Below, one piece after another: positions 38,744 to 46,761 of a stretch of DNA of 64,000 bases. A program made the position numbers and the translations under genes. Below the pieces are notes generated by a model that ran no database searches, was not told the origin of the DNA, and worked only from the letters and a program-made list of their open reading frames with translations. Within the stretch, counting starts at the first letter, position 1. Each line of letters starts with the position of its first letter. The DNA comes from Streptomyces sp. Ag109_O5-10 (lineage in GTDB: Bacteria > Actinomycetota > Actinomycetes > Streptomycetales > Streptomycetaceae): NCBI RefSeq assembly GCF_900105755.1, contig NZ_FNTQ01000001.1, forward strand, positions 7,006,001-7,070,000, read 5' to 3'.

Positions 38744-40102
38744 ATGAGCACGCCGCCCCTCGCATCCGGACCCCAGGGCCCCGACGCCCTGCGGCCTCTG
38801 CTGGACACCGTGCTCGACGCGCTGCGCGCGGGCGGCCGGGCGCGCGGCGGGCCGCTGCCCGCGGGCGGACCCGAGGCGGTGGCCGAGCGGGTCGCGGACG
38901 CCGTCGGGGACGTCCTCCCGGACGACGGCGACCCTGACGCCCTGCGCACCCTGGTGACCGCCCTCGCCGAAGGCGCCGCCGACCCCGCCGACCCGCTGTG
39001 CGCGGCGCATCTGCACTGCCCGCCGCTGGCCGTCGCCACCGCCGCCGACCTTGCCGCGAGCGCCCTCAACCCGTCCCTGGACTCCTGGGACCAGGCCCCG
39101 GCCGCCGCCGCCCTGGAAGCCCTCGTCACCCGCACCCTCGCGCACACCATCGGCCTCTCCGACGCGGTGGTCACCACCGGCGGCACCGAGTCCAACCAGC
39201 TGGCGCTGCTGCTGGCCCGGGAAGCCCTCGGGAGCGGCCTGCGGCTGGTCCACGGGGCCAACGCCCACCACTCGCTGCCCCGCGCCGCCTGGCTGCTCGG
39301 CCTGCCCGAACCCGTCGTGGTCCCCGCGCCGAACGGCACCCTCGACCCGGCCGCCCTGCACGCCGCCCTCACCCACCTGCCCCGGCCGCTGCTGGTCACC
39401 GCCACCGCGGGCACCACCGACGCCGGGCTCATCGACCCGCTCCCGGAGATCGCCGGGCTCTGCGCCGCCCACGGCGCCCGGCTGCACGTCGACGCCGCCT
39501 ACGGGGGCGGCCTCGCCTTCAGCGACCGGCACCGGGACAAGCTCGCCGGCCTGGAGCGCGCCCACAGCGTCACCCTCGACCTGCACAAACTCGGCTGGCA
39601 GCCGGTCGCCGCCGGCCTGCTGGCCGTCGCCCGGCCGGGTGAGCTCGGCGTCCTCCACCACCACGCCGACTACCTCAACGCCGACGACGACACCGAGGCC
39701 GGCTACCCCGACCTGCTCGGCCGCTCCCTGCGCACCAGCCGGCGGCCCGACGTCCTCAAGATCGCGGTCACCCTCAAGACCCTGGGCCGCACCGGACTCG
39801 GCGCGCTGGTCGACCAGGTGTGCGCCCGCGCGCGGGAGTTCGCCGCCCTGGTCCGCGAGCACCCCGCCTTCGAACTGTACGACCGGCCGAACATCAGCAC
39901 GGTGCTGTTCCGCCCCACCGGAGCCACCGACGACGACGTCGCCGACGTACGGCGCAGGCTGCTGCACGAGGGCCGGGCGGTACTCGGCCGGGCCCGGCTC
40001 GACGGCCGGCTCTGGCTCAAGGCCACCCTCCTCAACCCCCACACCCGGCCGGACGAACTGGCCCTCCTCCTGAAACTCGTGGAAGGAACCACGCCCCAAT
40101 GA
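38744..40102 (+). CDS. PLP-dependent group II decarboxylase (DesA/Ddc-like)
   Basis: 452-aa pyridoxal-phosphate decarboxylase of the aromatic-amino-acid/diaminobutyrate type. Features are TGGTESNQLALLLAREAL, HHSLPRAAWLLG, ATAGTTDAGLIDPL, HVDAAYGGGLAF with the PLP-binding Asp, and the Schiff-base lysine in LDLHKLGWQP. The ATG follows GAGGAG. The stop overlaps the next gene (ATGA). Paired with an N-hydroxylase it probably makes a diamine (cadaverine, putrescine or diaminopropane) for hydroxamate synthesis. Lysine, ornithine and 2,4-diaminobutyrate cannot be distinguished by eye. Confidence 0.85.
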   Translation: MSTPPLASGPQGPDALRPLLDTVLDALRAGGRARGGPLPAGGPEAVAERVADAVGDVLPDDGDPDALRTLVTALAEGAADPADPLCAAHLHCPPLAVATAADLAASALNPSLDSWDQAPAAAALEALVTRTLAHTIGLSDAVVTTGGTESNQLALLLAREALGSGLRLVHGANAHHSLPRAAWLLGLPEPVVVPAPNGTLDPAALHAALTHLPRPLLVTATAGTTDAGLIDPLPEIAGLCAAHGARLHVDAAYGGGLAFSDRHRDKLAGLERAHSVTLDLHKLGWQPVAAGLLAVARPGELGVLHHHADYLNADDDTEAGYPDLLGRSLRTSRRPDVLKIAVTLKTLGRTGLGALVDQVCARAREFAALVREHPAFELYDRPNISTVLFRPTGATDDDVADVRRRLLHEGRAVLGRARLDGRLWLKATLLNPHTRPDELALLLKLVEGTTPQ

Positions 40103-41514
40103 GCTCGACGCCCAACCCCCCACGCCACGAGCCCGAAGCACCCCGCGACCTGGTCGGCGTCGGCATCGGGCCGTTCAACCTCTCCCTCGCCGCGCTCGCC
40201 CACCCGCTCGCCGAACTCGACGCCGTCTTCTACGAGCAGCGTCCGGGCTTCGACTGGCACGCCGGGCTGCTGATCGACGGAGCCACCATCCAGGTCCCCT
40301 TCCTCGCCGACCTGGTGACCCTCGCCGACCCCGCGAACCCCTGGTCGTTCCTCAACTACCTCAAGGCCCGCGACCGGCTCTTCCCCTTCTACTTCGCCGA
40401 GCGCTTCCACATCCAACGCGCCGAGTACGACGCCTACTGCCGCTGGGTCGCCGAGAGCCTGCCCGGACTCTGCTTCTCCCACCAGGTCGACTCCGTCCGC
40501 TGGAACTCCGAACGCGACCTGTTCGAGGTCGACTTCACCCGGCTCGACGCCGAGGGCGAGGCCGAGTCGCTCGGCCGCACGTACACGAGGAACGTGGTGC
40601 TCGGGGTCGGGACCGTCCCGTACGTGCCCGATCCGCTCAGGCCCCTCGTGGAGTCCCCGGGTGTCCCGGTCATCCACGCGGCCGACTACCTCGACCACCG
40701 CGAGGCCTTCCTCGCCGCCGAGCACGTCACCGTCGTGGGCTCCGGACAGTCCGGCGCCGAGGTCTTCCTCGACCTGTTGCGCAACCGGCCCGCCGGCCGC
40801 GAGAAGCTGCACTGGATCGGGCGCAGCGAGGCGTTCGCGCCGATGGAGTACTCCAAGCTCGGCCTGGAGCACTTCACCCCCGACTACACCCGCTACTTCC
40901 ACGCCCTCACGGAATCCGTCCGGGACCGGGTCGCCGCCGCCCAGTGGCAGCTGCACAAGGGCATCGACTCCGACACCATCGCCGCCATCCACGACGAGCT
41001 GTACCGCCGTACGCTGCACGGCGGTTGGCCCGAGGCCGTGCTGACCCCCGGTGTCCAGGTCCGCACCGCCGGACGCGTCGCCACCACCAAGGTCGAGCTC
41101 CACCTCGAACACGTCCAGCAGGGCAGCCGCTCCCGGCTCACCACCGACGCCGTCGTCCTGGCCACCGGCTACCGCGAACGCCCCCTCGGCCGCCTGCTCG
41201 CCGGACTCGACCCCTACCTGCGCCGGGACAACGGCGAACGCCCGCGCGTGGACGAGCGGTTCCGGCTCGTCCTCGACCCGTCGGTGACCGGCACGGCGTA
41301 CATCCAGAACGCCGAACTCCACACCCACGGCGTCGGCGCCCCGGACCTGGGCCTGGCCGCCTGGCGCAGCGCCACCATCCTCAACACCCTGACCGGCAAG
41401 GACCCCTACGCGCTGCCCGCGCGCACGGCCTTCACCAGCTTCGGCCTGGAGCGGCCGGAGGAGCGGGTCCCGGCACAGCAGCAGCCGAGGCAGCTCACCC
41501 CGCTGGTCGACTGA
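40099..41514 (+). CDS. Lysine/ornithine/diamine N-monooxygenase (IucD/DesB-like)
   Basis: 471-aa FAD- and NADPH-dependent N-hydroxylating monooxygenase. The FAD motif is VGVGIGPFNLSLAALA at residues 16-31, the NADPH motif VTVVGSGQSGAEVFLDLL near residue 210, and ATGYRERPLG is the C-terminal family motif. Together with the upstream decarboxylase it mirrors DesA-DesB of desferrioxamine synthesis, giving an N-hydroxy-diamine. An acyltransferase and an NIS synthetase (DesC, DesD) do not follow; the next gene is a convergent nucleotidase. Confidence 0.88.
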   Translation: MSSTPNPPRHEPEAPRDLVGVGIGPFNLSLAALAHPLAELDAVFYEQRPGFDWHAGLLIDGATIQVPFLADLVTLADPANPWSFLNYLKARDRLFPFYFAERFHIQRAEYDAYCRWVAESLPGLCFSHQVDSVRWNSERDLFEVDFTRLDAEGEAESLGRTYTRNVVLGVGTVPYVPDPLRPLVESPGVPVIHAADYLDHREAFLAAEHVTVVGSGQSGAEVFLDLLRNRPAGREKLHWIGRSEAFAPMEYSKLGLEHFTPDYTRYFHALTESVRDRVAAAQWQLHKGIDSDTIAAIHDELYRRTLHGGWPEAVLTPGVQVRTAGRVATTKVELHLEHVQQGSRSRLTTDAVVLATGYRERPLGRLLAGLDPYLRRDNGERPRVDERFRLVLDPSVTGTAYIQNAELHTHGVGAPDLGLAAWRSATILNTLTGKDPYALPARTAFTSFGLERPEERVPAQQQPRQLTPLVD

Positions 41515-41519
41515 GCGCG

Positions 41520-41544
41520 GGGCGCCGGTCCCGGGCCGGCGCCC
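41520..41544. terminator. Bidirectional terminator between N-hydroxylase and nucleotidase
   Basis: A 9-bp perfect stem (GGGCGCCGG with CCGGCGCCC) and a 7-nt loop sit in the 41-bp gap between two converging genes. Confidence 0.75.
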
Positions 41545-41555
41545 GCCCTGCTCCC

Positions 41556-43346
41556 TCAGAACACCGGCGTGCCGTCGCGGGTCAGCCTCCAGTCCGCCGA
41601 CGCGAAGTCCTTCGGGTCCAGGACGCCCTTGGCGGTCACCCACTCGGCGATCCGGGTGCGGATCTCCGTCGACTCCGACCACACCTCCTTGGCCGAGGCG
41701 ACGTACGGGAACGCGCCGCCGCCGTTGGCGCGGTAGTTGTTCACGGCGAGCACGAACTGCCGGGTGTCGTCGAGGGCGGCGCCCTCGTGGGTCAGGTTCC
41801 TGATCCGGGACCCGGCCGGCTGCGCGATGTCGATCTCGTACCGCAGACCCGAGACGTAGTCGTAGTTGTAGTCAGGACGGCCGTTCGCGTTCGTCAGCTT
41901 CTCCACGTCGACCGTCGCGTCCGCCGCCGTCCGCACGAAGTACTCCGCCGAGTACTCCAGGTACGCCCGGAGCTGTGCGCCCGTCATCACCTTGGCGACC
42001 AGTGTGTTGTCGTAGACGTAGAGGCTCGACAGGTCCCGGACGGTCACGTCGCCGGCCGGGATCTCGGAGGTCCGCGAGAACGGCGAGGCCTGCGCGAGCA
42101 CCGGCAGCGACGCATACTCCGTGCCTGTCAGGGCCGCCTTGACCACGTCCTCCTGGACCTTGGTGATCAGGTCGATGATCGGGGCGTCCCGGTACCGGGC
42201 CTCGACGGTGGTGAGGGTCTCCGTCGCGGTGCCGACGACCTGGTTGACGTACGCCACGACCTTGGCGTGCTCGTCCGTCAGGAGCCGGGTGATCCTCGGG
42301 TCGTCGGCGACCGCGCCGGAGTTCAGCAGCGAGGCCGCGACCGACTCCACCTCCCACCCGCCCCCGGTGAACACCAGCTCGATGTCGAAGAGGGAGAGGC
42401 GCTCGGCGTAGCACAGCGGTTCGGAGAGGACGACGGTCCTGCCCGTGGCCTCGTTGACGACCCTCAGCTCGGGGATCTCCACGTGCGCGTGGCCGACCAG
42501 GATCGCGTCGATGCCCGGCACCTGCCGGGCCACGTTCGCCGCCGCGTTCTCCACGTACGGCACCTGGTCGCCGTAGGAGGAGGTGCCCGAGGAACCGGAG
42601 TGCGCCGAGACCACGACGACGTCCGCGCCCATCGCCTTCAGTTTCGGCACCCATGTCGCGGCCTGCTCCTCCAGGCCGGGGAAGGCGAGCCTGCCCTGGA
42701 CGTAGGCCTTGTCCCAGATCGCGATGCCCGGGTTGGTCAGACCGAGGACGGCGACCTTGACCGGCGGGGCGCCGGGGACGTGGAACTTCTTGATGAGGTA
42801 CGGCGGGAAGGCGGGCCGCAGGGTCTTCGCGTCGACCGCGTTGGCGCCGAGCAGCGGGAAGTCCAGCTGCTCCTCGAACCTGCGGAGCGTCTCGATGCCG
42901 TAGTTGAACTCGTGGTTGCCGAGCGCCGCCGCGTCGTACCCGATCGCGTTCATGGCCTGCGCCATCGGATGCACCGGGCCGCCCTTGGCGGTGATCGGCT
43001 CGACCTTGGCGTAGTAGTACGTCAGCGGGGTGCCCTGGATGGTGTCACCGGCGTCCAGGAGCAGGGTGTTGCGGCGCCCCTTCGCCTTGCGCACCTGCTC
43101 GACCAGTGTCGAGATGCGCGCCAGGCCCATCGCGTTGCCGGCCGTGTCGGAGTACTCCGCGTCCTTGAAGTAGTCCCAGTTGAAGACGTGTCCGTGCAGG
43201 TCGGTGGTGCCCATGACGGTGAGCGAGTACCGCCGCCGGGCCGGCCGTACCGACGCCTGGGCCGGGGCCGCCGCCGCGCCGGCGACCGCCAGGCCCGCTC
43301 CGGTCGCGGCGGACTTCTCCAGGAACTTCCGACGGTTCAAGGGCAT
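41556..43346 (-). CDS. Tat-exported 5'-nucleotidase/2',3'-cyclic phosphodiesterase family protein
   Basis: 596-aa metallophosphoesterase. The N-terminus MPLNRRKFLEKS has a twin-arginine motif followed by an Ala/Gly hydrophobic stretch and APAQA, so it is probably Tat-secreted and folded with its metals before export. Metal-site motifs are GTTDLHGHVFNW, LLDAGDTIQG, GNHEFNYG and VGHAHVEIPE. A C-terminal 5'-nucleotidase domain follows (YVYDNTLVAKVMTGAQLRAYLE, NNYRANGGG). It likely hydrolyses extracellular nucleotides for phosphate and nucleoside scavenging. The long leader has a promoter-like pair on the minus strand. Confidence 0.9.
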   Translation of the reverse strand: MPLNRRKFLEKSAATGAGLAVAGAAAAPAQASVRPARRRYSLTVMGTTDLHGHVFNWDYFKDAEYSDTAGNAMGLARISTLVEQVRKAKGRRNTLLLDAGDTIQGTPLTYYYAKVEPITAKGGPVHPMAQAMNAIGYDAAALGNHEFNYGIETLRRFEEQLDFPLLGANAVDAKTLRPAFPPYLIKKFHVPGAPPVKVAVLGLTNPGIAIWDKAYVQGRLAFPGLEEQAATWVPKLKAMGADVVVVSAHSGSSGTSSYGDQVPYVENAAANVARQVPGIDAILVGHAHVEIPELRVVNEATGRTVVLSEPLCYAERLSLFDIELVFTGGGWEVESVAASLLNSGAVADDPRITRLLTDEHAKVVAYVNQVVGTATETLTTVEARYRDAPIIDLITKVQEDVVKAALTGTEYASLPVLAQASPFSRTSEIPAGDVTVRDLSSLYVYDNTLVAKVMTGAQLRAYLEYSAEYFVRTAADATVDVEKLTNANGRPDYNYDYVSGLRYEIDIAQPAGSRIRNLTHEGAALDDTRQFVLAVNNYRANGGGAFPYVASAKEVWSESTEIRTRIAEWVTAKGVLDPKDFASADWRLTRDGTPVF

Positions 43347-43473
43347 CTTTTGATCTCCTCGCGATTCGGTCAACGACGCGCGTAGATTCTGTCCTGCGCA
43401 TGACCGTCGGCAACAGGCCTGGGAGGTTTCGATCCGGTGACCCGAGTGCGCCGTATTCAACAAGTGCGAGATG

Positions 43474-43502
43474 CTCATAGGAGCGGGACGCCGCACATTC
43501 AA
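43474..43502 (-). promoter_or_regulatory. Candidate promoter of the nucleotidase gene
   Basis: On the minus strand TTGAAT (43497-43502) and TATGAG (43474-43479) are separated by 17 bases, a good sigma-70/HrdB spacing. The inverted pair ACAAGTG (43459-43465) / CACTTGT (43503-43509) flanks this promoter. Confidence 0.4.
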
Positions 43503-43533
43503 CACTTGTCAATAGGCCTTCACGCAAAGGTTG

Positions 43534-43555
43534 TTGGGTCGTCATGTACGACCAA
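43534..43555. promoter_or_regulatory. Near-palindrome upstream of pyk
   Basis: TTGGGTCGT-CATG-TACGACCAA is an inverted repeat apart from one extra G, ending 34 bases before the pyk ATG. It is a candidate operator; the regulator is unknown. Confidence 0.35.
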
Positions 43556-43589
43556 TTCTCTACCCGCCGGTAAGGCCTAGGCTCGAAGC

Positions 43590-45026
43590 ATGCGCCGAGC
43601 AAAGATCGTTTGTACTCTGGGGCCCGCCACCGACTCGTACGACCAGATCAAGGCCCTGGTCGAGGCCGGCATGGACGTCGCCCGATTCAACCTCAGCCAC
43701 GGCGGCTACGCCGAGCACGAGGAGCGCTACCAGCGTGTCCGCAAGGCCTCCGACGAGACCGGGCGCAGCGTCGGGATGCTCGCCGACCTTCAAGGCCCGA
43801 AGATCCGGCTCGGCCGCTTCACCGAAGGCCCGGTACTCCTCGAACGCGGTGACACCTTCGTCATCACGGTGGAGGAGGGCGCCGAGGGCGACCGGCACCA
43901 GTGCGGGACGACGTACACGGGTCTGGCCGGTGACGTCACCCCCGGCGAGCGCGTCCTCGTCGACGACGGCAAGGTCTGCCTGGAGGTCACCCGCGTCGAC
44001 GGCCCCCGCGTGCACACCACGGTGGTCGAGGGCGGCATGGTCTCCGACCACAAGGGCCTCAACCTCCCGGGCGTTGCCGTCTCCGTGCCCGCCCTGTCCG
44101 AGAAGGACGAGGCCGACCTGCGGTGGGCGCTGCGCACCGGCTTCGACGTGATCGCCCTGTCCTTCGTCCGCAGCGGCCGGGACATCGAGGACGTCCACCG
44201 CATCATGGACGAGGAGGGCCGCCGCCTTCCCGTGATCGCCAAGGTCGAGAAGCCGCAGGCCGTCGAGAACATCGACTCCATCGTGGCCGCCTTCGACGGC
44301 ATCATGGTCGCCCGCGGCGACCTGGGCGTGGAGATGCCACTGGAGCAGGTGCCGATCGTCCAGAAGCGCGCCGTCAAGCTGGCCAAGCGCAACGCCAAGC
44401 CGGTCATCGTCGCCACCCAGATGCTCGACTCGATGATCGAGAACTCGCGCCCGACCCGCGCCGAGGCCTCCGACGTCGCCAACGCGGTCATCGACGGCAC
44501 CGACGCGGTGATGCTCTCCGGCGAGACCAGTGTCGGCAAGTACCCGGTCGAGACCGTCCGCACCATGGCGAAGATCGTCGAGGCGGCCGAGGAGGACATC
44601 CTCGCCAAGGGCCTGCCGCCGCTGACCGAGAGCAACAAGCCCCGCACCCAGGGCGGCGCGGTCGCCCGGGCCGCCGCCGAGATGGGCGACTTCCTGGGCG
44701 CGAAGTTCCTGGTCGCGTTCACCCAGTCGGGAGACACCGTCCGCCGGCTCTCCCGCTACCGCTCGCCGATCCCGCTGCTCGCCTTCACCCCGGAACCGGC
44801 CACCCGCTCCCAGCTCAACCTCACCTGGGGCGTCGAGACCTTCCTCGGCCCGCACGTCGACTCGACGGACAAGATGGTCGACCAGGTCGACGAGCTGCTG
44901 CTGAAGTACGGGCGCTGCCGGAAGGGCGACGTCGTGGTCATCACGGCGGGCTCCCCGCCCGGCGTCTCCGGCTCCACCAACATGGTCCGGGTGCACCACA
45001 TCGGCGAGGACGACAGCCCCAAGTGA
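43590..45026 (+). CDS. pyk: Pyruvate kinase
   Basis: 478-aa glycolytic enzyme making pyruvate and ATP from phosphoenolpyruvate and ADP. N-terminal AKIVCTLGPATDS, the Mg/K-site segment VIAKVEKPQAVENIDSI, the active-site VARGDLGVEMPLEQVP and MLDSMIENSRPTRAEASDVANA with LSGETSVGKYPVE are all intact. The C-terminal regulatory domain ends GVSGSTNMVRVHHIGE. Length is normal. The plain ATG has weak Shine-Dalgarno support. Monocistronic, closed by a very strong palindromic terminator. Confidence 0.97.
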   Translation: MRRAKIVCTLGPATDSYDQIKALVEAGMDVARFNLSHGGYAEHEERYQRVRKASDETGRSVGMLADLQGPKIRLGRFTEGPVLLERGDTFVITVEEGAEGDRHQCGTTYTGLAGDVTPGERVLVDDGKVCLEVTRVDGPRVHTTVVEGGMVSDHKGLNLPGVAVSVPALSEKDEADLRWALRTGFDVIALSFVRSGRDIEDVHRIMDEEGRRLPVIAKVEKPQAVENIDSIVAAFDGIMVARGDLGVEMPLEQVPIVQKRAVKLAKRNAKPVIVATQMLDSMIENSRPTRAEASDVANAVIDGTDAVMLSGETSVGKYPVETVRTMAKIVEAAEEDILAKGLPPLTESNKPRTQGGAVARAAAEMGDFLGAKFLVAFTQSGDTVRRLSRYRSPIPLLAFTPEPATRSQLNLTWGVETFLGPHVDSTDKMVDQVDELLLKYGRCRKGDVVVITAGSPPGVSGSTNMVRVHHIGEDDSPK

Positions 45027-45029
45027 TGT

Positions 45030-45067
45030 GCGAAGGGCCCCTCCGGCCGGCCGGAGGGGCCCTTCGC
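45030..45067. terminator. Perfect palindromic terminator after pyk
   Basis: A 38-bp perfect palindrome (two 19-base arms, centre GGCCGGCC) starts four bases after the pyk stop. It also faces the tRNA gene transcribed from the other side and may end both transcripts. Confidence 0.88.
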
Positions 45068-45102
45068 AACGCAATTACGTGACCTTGGAATCCAAGTAAA
45101 AG

Positions 45103-45177
45103 TGCCCCGGGTCGGACTCGAACCGACACTGTACGGGTTTTGAATCCGTTGCCTGCTGCCAATTGGGCTACCGGGGC
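45103..45177 (-). tRNA. tRNA, anticodon CAA (Leu codon UUG) with a short variable arm
   Basis: A 75-nt cloverleaf on the minus strand. It has a perfect 7-bp acceptor stem GCCCCGG/CCGGGGC, discriminator A, a 3-bp D-stem with G18G19, and a perfect T-arm GTCGG-TTCGAGT-CCGAC. CCA is not encoded. The anticodon loop is TTCAAAA, giving CAA, which would read UUG. Two features are odd. The variable region is five bases, whereas bacterial tRNA-Leu has a long arm. Position 31-39 of the anticodon stem is A-C. The D-arm looks more like tRNA-Gln. It may be a diverged or specialised tRNA; automated tools would probably label it tRNA-Leu(CAA). Confidence 0.75.
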
Positions 45178-45216
45178 TCGAAGAATCAAAGGTGAACCCC
45201 GACCCTCCGCGCGTCC

Positions 45217-45247
45217 ACCATACCGTAGCTAGGTAGGCTCTTGTCAG
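45217..45247 (-). promoter_or_regulatory. Candidate promoter of the tRNA gene
   Basis: On the minus strand CTGACA (45242-45247) and TATGGT (45217-45222) are separated by 19 bases, 40 bases upstream of the tRNA 5' end. The divergent response-regulator promoter must lie in the same ~100 bp. Confidence 0.35.
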
Positions 45248-45277
45248 CAGTACCCATGCCCTGAACGAGGAGCCCCC

Positions 45278-45931
45278 GTGACCGCCGCCGAGTCGCCCCA
45301 GCCAGTCGACGCACCCGACGACAAGTCGCACGTGCCTCCGCTGACGACCCGTGTCGTCATCGCCGAGGACGAGGCCCTGATCCGGCTCGACCTGAAAGAG
45401 ATGCTGGAGGAGGAGGGGTACACGGTCGTCGGCGAGGCCGGTGACGGCGAACAGGCCGTCGAGCTGGCCCGCGAGCACCGCCCCGACCTCGTCATCCTCG
45501 ACGTCAAGATGCCCAAGCTGGACGGCATCTCGGCGGCCGAGAAGATCGCCGAGGAGTCCATCGCCCCGGTCCTGATGCTCACCGCGTTCTCGCAGCGCGA
45601 CCTCGTCGAGCGCGCCCGCGACGCCGGCGCGATGGCGTACCTGGTCAAGCCGTTCAGCAAGAGCGATGTCGTCCCGGCGATCGAGATGGCCGTCTCCCGC
45701 TTCAACGAGCTGCGCCAGCTGGAGCAGGAGGTCGCCGACCTCACCCAGCGCCTGGAGACCCGCAAGCTCGTCGACCGCGCGAAGTCGGTCCTCCAGACCG
45801 AGTACGGCCTGACCGAGCCGGCCGCGTTCCGCTGGATCCAGAAGACGTCGATGGACCGCCGCATGTCGATGCAGCAGGTCGCCGAGGCGGTCATCGCGGA
45901 CAGCGAGGAGAAGAAGTCCGGCAAGGGCTGA
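45278..45931 (+). CDS. Response regulator with ANTAR RNA-binding output domain (PdtaR-like)
   Basis: 217-aa protein with an N-terminal receiver domain (about residues 24-140): acidic pocket VIAEDEALIR, phospho-acceptor Asp in LVILDVKMPKLDG, the conserved Thr/Ser in LTAFS, and Lys in YLVKPFSKSD. The C-terminal ANTAR domain (about residues 150-205; LETRKLVDRAKSVLQ then AFRWIQKTSMDRRMSM) binds paired RNA hairpins to prevent transcription termination. The GTG start has GAGGAG eight bases before it. The cognate kinase is not adjacent. The homologue in mycobacteria, PdtaR, is activated by PdtaS. Confidence 0.93.
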   Translation: MTAAESPQPVDAPDDKSHVPPLTTRVVIAEDEALIRLDLKEMLEEEGYTVVGEAGDGEQAVELAREHRPDLVILDVKMPKLDGISAAEKIAEESIAPVLMLTAFSQRDLVERARDAGAMAYLVKPFSKSDVVPAIEMAVSRFNELRQLEQEVADLTQRLETRKLVDRAKSVLQTEYGLTEPAAFRWIQKTSMDRRMSMQQVAEAVIADSEEKKSGKG

Positions 45932-45950
45932 CGCCGGTCGTGCGTACGTA

Positions 45951-45981
45951 GGCCCGCGCCCCGGAGAAAGGGGCGCGGGCC
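45951..45981 (+). terminator. Terminator after the ANTAR regulator
   Basis: A 12-bp perfect stem (GGCCCGCGCCCC with GGGGCGCGGGCC) and a 7-nt loop GGAGAAA lie 20 bases after the stop codon. Confidence 0.85.
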
Positions 45982-45993
45982 TGCGTCTTCTCG

Positions 45994-46042
45994 GAGGTGC
46001 GGGGAACCGCGCGACCGGCCCCGCACCCGCAGCCGACCGACT
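45994..46042 (+). repeat. Dispersed intergenic repeat, family 1, copy E
   Basis: GGTGCGGGGAACCGCGCGAC followed by CGGCCCCGCACCCGCAGCCG. It ends three bases from the livF stop, between two converging units. Confidence 0.65.
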
Positions 46043-46044
46043 GC

Positions 46045-46761
46045 CTAGTCCTCGCCCAGGTAGGCCTTGCGAACCGACTCGTCGTGCAGCAGATCCTGCC
46101 CGCTGCCCGACAGCACGATGTTCCCGACCTCCATCACGTGTCCCTGGTCGGCCAGCGACAACGCCGCCTGCGCGTTCTGCTCGACCAGCAGGATCGTCGT
46201 TCCCTGCGACTTCAGCTCCAGGATCGTCGCCATGATCTTCTGCATCATGATCGGCGAAAGACCCATCGACGGCTCGTCCAGCATCAGCAGCTTCGGCTGG
46301 GACATGAGCGCCCGCCCCATCGCCAGCATCTGCTGCTCGCCGCCCGAGAGGGTGCCCGCGGCCTGCTTGCGCCGCTCGCCCAGGATCGGGAAGAGGTCGT
46401 AGGCCCGCTGGATGTCCTTCTCGATGCCCGCCTTGTCCTTCCGGAGGAACGCACCGAGCTGCAGGTTCTCCGTGATGGTCAGGCGGGGGAAGATGTGCCG
46501 CCCCTCGGGGGAGTGGGCGAGCCCGAGCGCGACGATCTTGTGCGCCGGGACGCCGGTGAGCGGCTTGCCGTCGAACAGGATCTTGCCCGAGGCCGGCTTG
46601 AGCAGCCCCGACAGGGTCCGCAGGGTCGTCGTCTTGCCGGCGCCGTTGGTGCCGATGAGGGTCACGACCTGACCGGCCTCGACGCTGAACGAGATGCCCT
46701 TGACGGCCTCGATCTTGCCGTAGGCGACCCTGAGGTCCTCGACCTCCAGCAGTGCGGTCAC
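46045..46761 (-). CDS. livF: Branched-chain amino acid ABC transporter ATP-binding protein LivF
   Basis: 238-aa ABC ATPase. Walker A is GTNGAGKTTT, signature LSGGEQQML, Walker B LLMLDEPSMGLSP, and the switch histidine region is ILLVEQNA. Short length and sequence fit LivF. The GTG at 46761 overlaps the livG stop (GTGA). Last gene of the livK-H-M-G-F operon; energises import of Leu, Ile and Val or related substrates. Confidence 0.93.
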   Translation of the reverse strand: MTALLEVEDLRVAYGKIEAVKGISFSVEAGQVVTLIGTNGAGKTTTLRTLSGLLKPASGKILFDGKPLTGVPAHKIVALGLAHSPEGRHIFPRLTITENLQLGAFLRKDKAGIEKDIQRAYDLFPILGERRKQAAGTLSGGEQQMLAMGRALMSQPKLLMLDEPSMGLSPIMMQKIMATILELKSQGTTILLVEQNAQAALSLADQGHVMEVGNIVLSGSGQDLLHDESVRKAYLGED

